A stretch of 64,000 bases of DNA from Amorphophallus konjac (lineage: Eukaryota; Streptophyta; Magnoliopsida; Alismatales; Araceae): positions 448,320,053 to 448,384,052 of the forward strand of contig CM040118.1 in assembly GCA_022559845.1 (NCBI GenBank), in the 5' to 3' direction. The notes below the pieces were generated by a model. That model ran no database searches. It was given only the letters and a program-made list of their open reading frames with translations, and was not told where the DNA came from. The position numbers and the translations under genes are program-made. Positions 45,272-54,671 of this stretch are shown piece after piece (position 1 is the stretch's first letter; each line of letters opens with the position of its first letter).

Positions 45272-47733
45272 TGTTAGGTTCCACGGGGTGCAACTGGATC
45301 TAGAAGGGGGGTTGAATAGATCCTGCCAAAAATTTTGGCCTAATTAAAACTCTTGGCTAATAAAAACATAAACCACTCCTATAAAACAAATGAGACACGT
45401 AGACACAATGCACAGCGGATCTAATAGGAATAGCTCAAATGGAAACGGCAAAACACAGTGCATAGGCTGCAGAGGTCGACACTACCATATGGTGAGGTCG
45501 ACGCACCTTCAGAGCAGGTTCAGAAGTAAGGGAGATCTTGCTGCACTAGACTGCAGGGATCTCACCAAACTCCAGCAAGATGAATGAACAGACTGGATGT
45601 ATGAGTGAAGACGATGCTCGAGTGAGTGTTGAAAAAATAACTATAAGTGTAAGTGAGTGCGGATAAATCAGTCCAAGTGTAAATCATTTATGTTGGCCGT
45701 CCTGTGAACGGGGGAAAGAAGAAATGGATTAATCACACAAAGCACACCCCATTGCACAAGGAATTTATAAGGTGGTTCGGTTGCAAACCTGCAACCTACG
45801 TCAAACCTTCACCAAATCCAATGAGACTTTCTCCACACGAGGACGAAGTCCTCAACCCACACACGAGGATGAAATCCTCCACACACACACACACACACAT
45901 ACACACACACATACACAACACACACACACACACACAAAACAACAACAACAACAACAACAAGCTGCAAGTGCAGCACCCACACTTCCGGTCTCTCACAAGA
46001 GCACCGGACACACGGTTTACAGATTGTAAATACAGAAGTAAAAACAGACAGATCAACACAATGAGAAGGCACAGTGGCTTCAGATAGAAGTCTCGAAGCT
46101 CTATCAAGCTTAGGTCCGCTGCAAGGAGGGGCTACTCTCCACACTCTTTCCTTTTCTTTCTCACGGATTTCTATTGAAGGCTCAGAGAGGACGTGGGCTT
46201 TTTCTCTTAAGACAGCAGCAACAGCTCTCTTCATGTAGAGGGCTTCATATATATAGAAGAGCTAGTGGAAAATTTCCCTCCAAGAATTCTGCCATAAGAC
46301 CAATTCAAATTGAAGTATTTTCTTTTACCTCTGACCTGCTTTCAACAGAGTTTGACTTGGTCCATCAGATATAAGGAAGCAACTGGAAAGTCAAATTTCC
46401 CCCCAACATCTTTTCTTGGCTTTGTAAAAAATATTCTGAGGATATTGTCTTGAGCTTGTAGAGCTTTTTAGACCAGTCCTAGGAAAGGACGGTGGCAGGT
46501 AGAGAGCAGACTTATGTGAGAGCTATGGCAGAGGGACATGGCTTTGTCCAATATGCACTAGAGGGCAAACCACCTGACTAGTCCTCTCTTAGGATAGAAG
46601 AGACAGTTTTCCTGACAGAGAAGACCTTTTGCAGATTTGGTCCCTAACAGGGTCCTCTTCAAAAGATGTTCTGAGGTGTTATAATTAAATGGTAGAACCT
46701 CTAACTTGGGAACCTTCTTCCAGACCTTAAAAGAGGGGTTTTTGGATGTTTGCGCCTGGCATTAATGCTCTCTGGACGGTTTTCGAAAAGATAGATTGGA
46801 CAGAGTACTTTTGAGTTTCTTCTTTAGTGAGGTCGACCTGCTGAGGGGTGAGGTCGACATTGCTTTTTAGAATCCTGTTTTCAACGGCTTCTGGAAGCAC
46901 CATGAGGTCGACCTGCTGTAAAAGTGGTGTTGACCTGTCTTGAAGTGGTGTTGACCTGTCTTAAGAAAACTGCCAGTATAACAGTCTCTAGAAGGCATGA
47001 GGTCGACCTGCTGTAACAGTGGTGTCGACCTGTCTTGAAGTGATGTTGACCTGTCTTAAGAAAACTGCCAGTATAACAGTCTCTGGAAGACACATGAGGT
47101 CGACATGCTGATAGGTGAGGTCGACCTGTCTTTTAAGAAGTTGCACTTCTTATCTAAGTTCTGCTCAATCTTTGCAACTAAGTTCCACCATATGCATAGC
47201 CCCTTGCCCTTAAAGTATTTTCCACTTATTTTCAGCCTCATATCAATATGGGGAAAGCCCTTCTCACCAATGTACAAGGCTTCTCATTTGAACTGCCATT
47301 TTTGTGAAGACAAGAGGTCGGAGCAGTGAAGCTTAGGTCAGAGCAGCTTGGCTATAAGGTCGATGCAGCCTTCTTGAACTTGCATATCTATCCCTTTGGA
47401 CCTTGAGTTCCTTTCAACCTTGGTTGACTTTTTATTCCTTTGAGAGAACACTTGCAAAGCCAAAGCTCCTTACTGCAATCCCAATTCAGCTTCTAAGGCT
47501 AAGGCATGTTGTTGCTTCTAATCTATCGTTGCTTACAGTTGCTCCCCAAGTTATCTTGACTGAGTGTTTATACAAGAGAGTTAAATGATGAGGATAATAT
47601 GGAGTTTCATGATCAAAGCATTCATCATGCATACTAAAGCATAGTTGAATCAATTCAATAGACTTGTAATGAATTAAACTCAGACATCATCAAAACAACA
47701 TATATCCAACATGCTAACATATATCCAACACCG
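45272..47733 (-). repeat. Element C 5' LTR
   Basis: About 2.46 kb, ending CCTAACA in element orientation and beginning near TGTTGGATATATG (47733). TATATATAG on the minus strand at about 46240-46250. A CA-repeat and CAA-repeat lie at 45878-45962. AGGTCGACCTGCTG motifs cluster at 45474-45500 and 46827-47130, partly inside a roughly 96-bp tandem unit (starts 46901, 46996, 47093). The outer edge abuts Tat-1 sequence without a visible target duplication. Confidence 0.75.
45878..45962. repeat. (CA)n and (CAA)n microsatellites in LTR C
   Basis: CACACA tracts interrupted by AT, followed by a run of CAA triplets. Seen directly. Confidence 0.95.
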
Positions 47734-48519
47734 CTGGTACTCCGTTGCTCGGATTCTTGCGATTTCGTGCACTTCGTCCGCTAGGTCTAGATTTTCCAGC
47801 AGCTTCTGTTCATTAGACTCGGGCAGGAAGTTGATAACCCGAAGGGAAGGGCTTCCGATCTCCAGGGGGATGACTGCCTCGGTGCCATATACTAGTTGGA
47901 AGGGAGTTTCGCCCGTGGCGGCTCCTGGAGTGGTTCGGTACGACCAAAGTACGCTAGGCAATTCCTCGAGCCAATTACCCTTAGCTTTTCTGAGCCTAGT
48001 CTTTATGCCTTTAAGGATGGTTTTGTTGGCATTCTCAACCAGTCCGTTAGCATGAGGGTGAGCTACCGAGGTGAAGTGATTGCGAATATGTAGATCGGCA
48101 CACTTATTCTTAAAATAAGCGCAATCAAATTGTTGACCATTATCACTCACGATCACTCGGGGGATGCCAAAATGATAGATGATCGATCTCCATACGAAAC
48201 TCCAGATCACCGCTTCTGTTATCTTGGCAGTGGCCTTAGCCTCAATCCACTTGGAGAAATAGTCAATGACGACGATAAGGAACTTTTTCTGAGCTGGGGC
48301 CACTGGGAATGGGCTGAGGATATCAATTCCCCACCGATCAAAAGGGTATGGCTCGGTCAGAGTAACGAGCTCCGAGGCTGTTTGGTGAATTAGGTGGTCG
48401 AACTTCCGAGCGTATGCAGAGCAGTCCTGCTGGAGAGTGGGCCACCAGTAACCTCGACACAGTAAGATCCTTGCTATCGATCTCCCCCCTTGGTGCGCTC
48501 CACATATTCCTTCGTGCAC
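47734..48519 (-). pseudogene. Tat-1 integrase, copy 3
   Basis: Open from 48519 with all three catalytic core residues (RWGIDILSPFP, VIVSDNGQQF, ANGLVENANK). An in-frame 18-bp deletion has removed the CDRCQR segment, so the second Cys pair of the H2C2 finger is gone. The C-terminal domain is replaced by LTR C sequence at 47733. Confidence 0.85.
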
Positions 48520-48720
48520 TTCCTCTATGGCTCGCTAAGCTTCTGGGACGTCGAGGCACTTGAGGAGGGGGCCGGCAAAGGATCGTCTATAAAGATTTCC
48601 ATCGAATAGGACGAAACGCCGAGCTTGATATTTAAATCTCCTGGCCTCCCGAGGATCGACAGGTTCCCGGGAATCAGCTAGCCAGGCAATGTACGGAGTT
48701 CTCCAGTCATCGGGTGATGC

Positions 48721-49452
48721 CTACACAGTCACTACGACTTCGGTTTCCACGCTCAGTTGTTCCAACTCTTCGAGTAGGACGGACCGGGTCCCTTCAGAGG
48801 TGAGGGAAGAGGCCAAGTGAGAGAGGGCATCCACTCGGGAGTTTTCCTCCCGTGCTATTAAGCTCTCGAATGATTGGACTATCTCTTTCACCAAACGAAG
48901 GTATTTCACCATCTGTGGTTCCTGAGCCTCGTAGTCCCCATGGATTTGGCTTGCAACCAACTGAGAGTCGGTGTAGATGTTGATTCGCTCAACTCCCAGG
49001 CATTTCGCCATCCTAGCCCCGGAGATCAGGGCTTCGTGCTCAGAGGCGTTGTTGGATGCCTGGAAGTTGAACTTCAAAACATACTGAAGCTCGACACCCT
49101 CTGGTGATGTAATGAAGATGCTAGCTCTACTGTCGGTTGAGTTTGAAGATCTGTCCAAGAAAAGGTCCCAAGCCGGACCGGTTGTAGGTTGGGACGTTTC
49201 TCCAAGAGGGACGACGGTCTCTGCGATAAAATCGGAGAGCGCTTGTCCTTCGATGGCGGTGCAGGGCCGGTAAGAAATATCATAAGCCCCGAGCAATATT
49301 TCCCACTTAACGAGGTGACCAGAGGCTTCCGGATGAGCCAAAATCTTTTTAAGGGGCTCGCCAGTCAGCACAACGATAGAGTGTCCTTGGAAGTAGGGCC
49401 GGAAGCGCTTGGCTGAGGTTACCAACACTAGCACGAGTCTCTCGGTTGCGGG
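48721..49452 (-). pseudogene. Tat-1 RNase H domains, copy 3
   Basis: End of the first RNase H (ATERLVLVLVTSAKRF) and the second RNase H (WDLFLDRSSNSTDSRASIFI, NNASEHEALISG, IYTDSQLVASQIHGDYEA). Catalytic positions are damaged: SEYEAL has become SEHEAL and RADALS has become RVDALS. The frame enters foreign LTR at 49453. Confidence 0.85.
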
Positions 49453-49771
49453 CGTTGACCCCATAAAATATTTTCATCAGTTTCAGATTTTCTGAAAATC
49501 TATAAAGAACAATGTGTAAGGGTATGAGAAACACTTATTTGGAAGTATTTCATTACGACAAGGAAATGTTGTGGGAATAGTCCCCGACAGAAATTAAGAG
49601 TATGGGAAATGCACATATGAAGATTGAGAGATGTGTCACCACCCACATGTTCAATGAAAAAGGCAAGGCAGAGATCCTCCTACGAGCCAAAAACAATTGA
49701 AGAAGGGATAAACTACAAGTCCACGTGGAGAAAGCAATTTTTTTTTTAGTGTGTGTGGATGGTACAGCCTC

Positions 49772-49780
49772 TTTTTATAG
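49772..49780 (+). promoter_or_regulatory. TATA box of the Tat-2 LTR
   Basis: TTTTTATAG, followed by GGGAGAAGAG; conserved in the 3' LTR at about 62066-62074. It would place the transcription start just before the hairpin repeats. Confidence 0.5.
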
Positions 49781-49814
49781 GGAGAAGAGTCAAAGAACCC
49801 CCTCTAGACCTGTG

Positions 49815-50125
49815 GACAGGCCGGAGGGGCCCTCTGCTGGCTACCTGGCCGGAGGGGGCTCCCTCCAGACCTGCACAGGCCGGAGGAGGAACCTTCGGTC
49901 CTGTCCAGGCCGGAGGGGACTCCCTCCGGGTCCTGCCAAGGCCGGAGGAGTCTCCTCTGAACCTGCATAGGCCGGAGGAGGAGCCTCCGGTCCTGTCCAG
50001 GCCGGAGGGGGGGGGCCTCCTCCAACCCTGCCACTTGCCAGGCCGGAGGGACCCTCTCTGGTCCTGCAAGGCCGGAGGAGGAGTTCTCCGCCCAGGCAGC
50101 AGGCCGGAGGGACTCCCACCTCCGC
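49815..50125 (+). repeat. GC-rich inverted-repeat array in the Tat-2 5' LTR
   Basis: About ten units of roughly 30 bp, each carrying GGCCGGAGG and often the complementary CCTCCGG, so neighbouring units can form GC hairpins (CCTCCGG-TCCTGTCCAGG-CCGGAGG). All three frames on both strands are open by composition only. Confidence 0.9.
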
Positions 50126-50468
50126 CCATGGCCCCTGCGGCTAACCAAAAAAAAGAGAAGAGAAAGAGACAGAGAAAGAAATGAAACAGCAGTAAAAGGA
50201 GATGAAGGGACAGGGAGGAGAAGATTAAGAGTCTATCTCTTGAGATTTCACCGGAGGAGAGATAGACAAGCTTCCTCCGCCCTTACTCCAAGCTACTATA
50301 AGAAGAGGCCTCCACTAGAACAAAAAAAAGAGAAGAGAAAAGAGACAGTAAGAAGATCATAGACAAGAGCAAGAGAAGGAGAGCAGTAGCAAAGGGGCAG
50401 CGCAGCCAGCAGGTTGCAAGTGTGGAGAAATTCTTGAAGGATTTTGAAGTCTTGTTGATAATAGCCTG

Positions 50469-50671
50469 ATGGACCTGCTTAAACTGTATCATGATGAGGA
50501 CTCCATTGCAGATACATCGTCAGATCACCTTTCTACAGATTCTCCTGATACAAATGATGTATATGAAGAAAACCAATACCTCCTCGTGTTGGAGATGAGT
50601 ATCAGGTTAAACTGCCATCACTTGAAAGAAAATCAGAATGCCATGGGCCTGTTTGGAGCTCAGTTTGTCTG
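50469..50671 (+). pseudogene. Possible captured host gene fragment, ELM2-like
   Basis: Open frame DLLKLYHDEDSIADTSSDHL..., then after a one-base shift RVGDEYQVKLPSLE, which is like the start of an ELM2 domain in plant SANT/ELM2 proteins. It lies directly before the CLU/TSS-like fragment and is present in both LTRs. The family assignment is uncertain. Confidence 0.35.
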
Positions 50672-51163
50672 AATACTGTAGCTGACGTGGCTGGATCAAT
50701 AGCCTCATGTCTGAATGTCTTGTTGGGTTCCTTGCCCACTGATAATATTCATGATGACTTAGCTAATAACTCTGATCTCAAACAAAAAATGGGTGGAAAC
50801 TTTTGTTCTGAAGAGATTTGGATGGAGATGGAAAGATGACAGTTGCCATGATTTGAGAAAATATGCAATACTTCGTGGTCTTTGCCACAAGGTTGGGCTT
50901 GAACTGGTACCCAGGGGTCATGACATGGATGGCCCATCTCCATTTAGAAAGTCAGATATTATCAGCATGGTCCCAGTATACAAACATGCTGCATGCTCAT
51001 CTGCAGATGGACGCACACTGTTGGAATCGTCTAAGACATCTCTTGACAAAGGCAAGCTTGAGGATGCTGTCAATTATGGAACCAAGGCACTAACAAAGCT
51101 TGTAGCAGTGTGTGGCCCTTACCATCGAATAACAACGGGAGCATACAGTCTTTTGGCACATGG
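50672..51163 (+). pseudogene. Captured fragment of a CLU/TSS/REC-family host gene (5' LTR copy)
   Basis: About 160 codons strongly resembling the conserved C-terminal region of plant clustered-mitochondria (CLU)/TSS/REC proteins just before and into the TPR repeats: SIASCLNVLLG, then after a one-base A-run shift near 50786 [94 protein letters not shown]. The match stops after SLLA, where GCACAGCACATGGC repeats begin. The parent gene is not in the window. Confidence 0.8.
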
Positions 51164-52024
51164 CTTGCAGCAAGGCACAGCACATGGCAGCAAGGCACAG
51201 CACATGGCCCGCAGCACACTAAACAATTGCAGTGCCACAGCACATGGCCCACAGCACACTAAACAATAGCAGTGCAGTAGGAAGAGGGGCCCAAGGAGCA
51301 GCAGTTGACTGGGGCAGGTCCCCTAAGGAACAAACAGCAAGGTAGGGAACAGCCCGCATAGCACATGGTCTGCAATGATGAAGGGTTGGGATGTGGTCAC
51401 CACTAAAAAGCTCCCCAGGGTGTTCTAGTCACCTTCTTTGAGAATGGTGTGCTTAAGAAATCTTTCACCCCTTTGCAAACAATCATGGGTGTTCAAAGCG
51501 TGCAAAGAAATGAAATGGCCTTATGACATGGCCTTATGCATGTTAACATTTTGCCTTATTATTTATGATTGCCTTATGAATCTTATGAATAGAGCTGGCC
51601 TTATGAATCTTGAAATGCAGAAATGCAACTATATGCAGAGATGCAACCATATGCATATGTTGTGCAGAAATGTAAGAAATGACATGCCATGTTTACGCAA
51701 TGCTCAGATCAGAAATGCAATGCTCAGATTAGAAACGTTAGATCAGAAATGCCATCAATACAAATAATCAACAAAGATGTAAAAATGCAATACTCAGAAA
51801 TGCCATCAACACAAATAATCAACAAAGATGCCATCAGAAATGCCATCAACACAAAGATCAGAAATGCCATATTGATGTTGAGAACAGAAAGATGCAGAAA
51901 TGCCATGTTACAACAACATTATAAAACCGAAAGGTGCAGCAATATTACAGAACAGAAAGATACAGAAATACAAATGTTGTGCAGAAATGAAATGAAATGA
52001 AATGAAATGAAACATTATAGAATT
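51164..52024. other. LTR sequence without genes
   Basis: Starts with short GCACAGCACATGGC repeats (51170-51260), then AT-rich sequence with many AGAAATGC and ATGCAGAAATGC words (51600-51990). No gene seen. Confidence 0.6.
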
Positions 52025-52560
52025 GCAATACTGTGCAGAAATACCCCGATGGGTGGAAAATTACAGAAATATCCCCGGTGAGTGGAAAATTGCAGAAATA
52101 CCCCGGTGGGTGGAAAATTGCAGAAATATCCCCGGTGAGTGGAAAATTGCAGAAATACCCCGGTGGGTGGAAAATTGCATAAATATCCCCGGTGAGTGGA
52201 AAATTGCGGAAATATCCCCGGTGAGTGGAAAATTGCGGAAATACCCCGGTGGGTGGAAAATTACAGAAATATCCCCGGTGAGTGGAAAATTGCAGAAATA
52301 CCCCGGTGGGTGGAAAATTACAGAAATATCCCCGGTGAGTGGAAAATTGCATAAATACCCCTAATGGCGGGAAAATTACAGAAATACCCCAGATGGCGGG
52401 AAAATTGCAGAAATATCCCCGGTGAGTGGAAAATTGCATAAATACCCCCGATGGCGGAAAAATTACAGAAATGCCCCCGATAGTGGGAAAATTACAGAAA
52501 TCTCTCCCATGAAGGAAAACTTATAGAAATACCCCCGATCACGGGAAAATTACATAAATA
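52025..52560. repeat. 30-bp minisatellite in the Tat-2 LTR
   Basis: About 17 units of GTGGAAAATTGCAGAAATAC-CCCGGTGG type with small variations, degenerating after 52360. Open frames on both strands here are repeat artefacts. Confidence 0.92.
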
Positions 52561-53600
52561 CCCCTATCTGTGGGGTCTCAAAATTACCAAAACATCTTCA
52601 TTCTGGTTGGCGCCGTTTGCACGACTTGGTGGAGCGGGACCATACCCCTTCCTTGAAGAGGTGTGCGCTCTCCTGAGTTCGGCTTATGGCTAACCATTCA
52701 AATCCATATATCTTTTTCATGACCAAGGGCTATCATATCTGAAAACTCGGAAATTGATGAAATAGCAAATAAACCCCGAAAAGTCAAGAAATGACAGATA
52801 TGCCTAAAAAGTCAAGAAGTGACGGGGTTATCTCCGAGAAATCAAGAAATGTCAAATATATGTCGAAAAGTTAGAAATGAAGACAAGAATGCCCAGGAAG
52901 TCGAGATATGACGGGGCTATATCCAAGAAAGTAAGGAACTGCAAAAATATCCCAAAGTTTGGGAAAGCTGCAGAAATACCATGATGGAGGAAAATTACAA
53001 ATATACCTTACCTCAGGTGGGAAGGTCTTTTATGGACACCAAGGTAACTTAAGAGTCCAATTACAATCAAAAGAGTGATTATGGCCATGAAGCAACTCCG
53101 ACGGACCGGTAGTGATCATCTTGGTGATCCAATGGTCCGATCCTGACGGAATTCAAGTTCAACCGTCCGTAGGGGACAAAAGTAAATTCAACGACCTGAT
53201 CAGGACGAAAGCAAATTCAAAGATCTAAATGTTGATTGAAGCAAATTCAAAAGCTCTGGTTGTGACCGGATCCTGAAGAACCGATTGTAATTCCAATTAT
53301 ATATGTTCAAGAAATGAAGTCTTCAAATTTCTTTGCAAGAGTATGTACGCGTAATGGGCAATCATCAAGATCATTTATGTCACAACGTATAGAGACAAGG
53401 CGTTCTTCGACAGTTAATCAAAGGTGTTCGGACTTGTACCGATGTAAATTAACACCGACTTCGGTCGGTGGGGAAAAGTCCAGTACACGAACACTAAATC
53501 GTCTGATAAACCCAAACATCGCGGAATTAACAAATATGTCAAAATATACGACATATCCATCCGGCGAAATCGGATGTTCTGAAAATTCCGCGGGTAAACA
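52561..53600. other. 3' part of the Tat-2 5' LTR
   Basis: No gene. A short TGGCGCCGTTTG at about 52604 resembles a primer site but is followed by another kilobase before the better one. Weak repeats of AAGTCAAGAAATGACAG-type near 52780-52930. Confidence 0.55.
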
Positions 53601-53603
53601 GAC

Positions 53604-53621
53604 TGGCACGCCCGGTGGGAC
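53604..53621 (+). other. Primer binding site of Tat-2
   Basis: TGGCACGCCCGGTGGGAC, three bases after the LTR end ...AAACA; a form common in plant Gypsy elements. I do not assign the tRNA. Confidence 0.75.
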
Positions 53622-54671
53622 TTTTCCTGCCTTTCATTTATCTGTCGAAGAATAGCCTTGCCTCGATAAAGGTTGTGACTCCTTTACACTCTTGCAAGAA
53701 GTTCAAAGGATTCCTACCGTTGAAGCTGCTGCCGGGGGCATCCAAAGTTAAAGGATTCCTACCGTTGAAGCTGCTGCCGGGGGCATCCAAAGTTAAAGCC
53801 ACTGGGGGCATCAAGGTTAAAGCTGCCGGGGGCATCAAGGTTAAGCGGTCCCTTTCAAAGGCCAAATGTCAACATGTATCTAAAGTTGCTCCTACTAGCA
53901 GGGGGTGCCATTCTGGCCGTGGTTGCTGCCGCTGGGGGCATCAAGGTTAAAGCTCCCTGTCAAAGGCCAAATGACAAATACATGTCCAAGTTGTAATTAC
54001 TAAGGGGGGGCAACGCCACCCCAGTCGTGGCCACCGCTGCTCGGTACGTCCAAGTGAAGGATTCATGTTGAACACTAAGTGCCCACAAAATTCATATGTT
54101 GTTCCGGCTAGCCGAGGGCAATGTCGCCGCCCTGGAAGAAAATCTGTTGTGACTATATCTAAGTCTGGCAAGATTTGTTCTTGACCAAAAGCAAATCAAA
54201 AAGAAGAAGAAGAAGAAGAAGAACACAACTAGCCAGATAAAGGCGAGCCGATCTCACAACAATACTTTGCCGAATACGTCATGCTGAGGTAGAGTTGAAA
54301 GAAGCCAACGCGAAAGATTCGTTCTGAAGCCAAGGCACCGGTGAAAGTCAAAGCTTCTAAGACTGGGCAAGGGGGCATTCCTATTGCCGTCTACATCAAG
54401 TGAAAGGTGAAAATGAAAGAAGTTGACGTCCAAGCCTCACGCAAAAAGAGTCAAAACCCTTAAGCCCAGGTGATGGGGCGATTCCGTGAACCAACTTCTT
54501 ATCAAATAAATATGGGTCACCAAGGAGGAGGCCTCGAACAATCTAAGCCTTTTAAGGCAACAACTTTAGGATTTAATACAACGGGGAGTTATCCAGATCA
54601 AACAGCATCGGGTTTTTCCCCCACAGCCGCATTCTTGGAATTCGGCTAACCCCTCTAATAAAAAAGTCCTC
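53622..54671 (+). other. Leader of Tat-2 with short tandem repeats; no gag
   Basis: Between primer site and pol only 1.05 kb. 53703-53800 contains two near-identical units of about 50 bp (AAGGATTCCTACCGTTGAAG...), followed by GGGGGCATCAAGGTTAA repeats to 53950. No gag domain, knuckle or protease is seen in any frame, so gag-protease has probably been deleted. Confidence 0.65.

Larger units (their letters stand above)
47734..49452 (-). mobile_element. Tat-1 copy 3 fragment (RNase H and integrase)
   Basis: Matches 10420-12165 of the first Tat-1. Cut at both ends: by LTR C at 47733 and by the Tat-2 LTR at 49453. Confidence 0.88.
49453..53600 (+). repeat. Tat-2 5' LTR
   Basis: 4148 bp, from CGTTGACCCCATAAAA (TG expected; the 3' LTR has TGTTGACC) to GGGTAAACA. 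Contents in order: TATA box (49772-49780), GC-rich hairpin repeats (49815-50125), captured host fragments (50469-51163), AT-rich stretch, about 17 copies of a 30-bp minisatellite (52025-52560). Matches 61744-64000 as far as the window goes, except for about 30 bp more of hairpin repeat in the 3' LTR. Confidence 0.88.

Noticed and set aside
49746..50184. Pro/Gly-rich open frames on both strands (also at 62042-62507)
   Set aside because: Result of the GC-rich hairpin repeats in the LTR.
52023..52439. Open frames on both strands (113 and 164 codons)
   Set aside because: They lie fully in the 30-bp minisatellite; the repeat unit lacks stops, so openness is not evidence of coding.
52604..52621. 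Possible primer site TGGCGCCGTTTG
   Set aside because: Not next to a TG...CA LTR end; the 18-base site at 53604 after AAACA is better, and pol follows it at the expected side.
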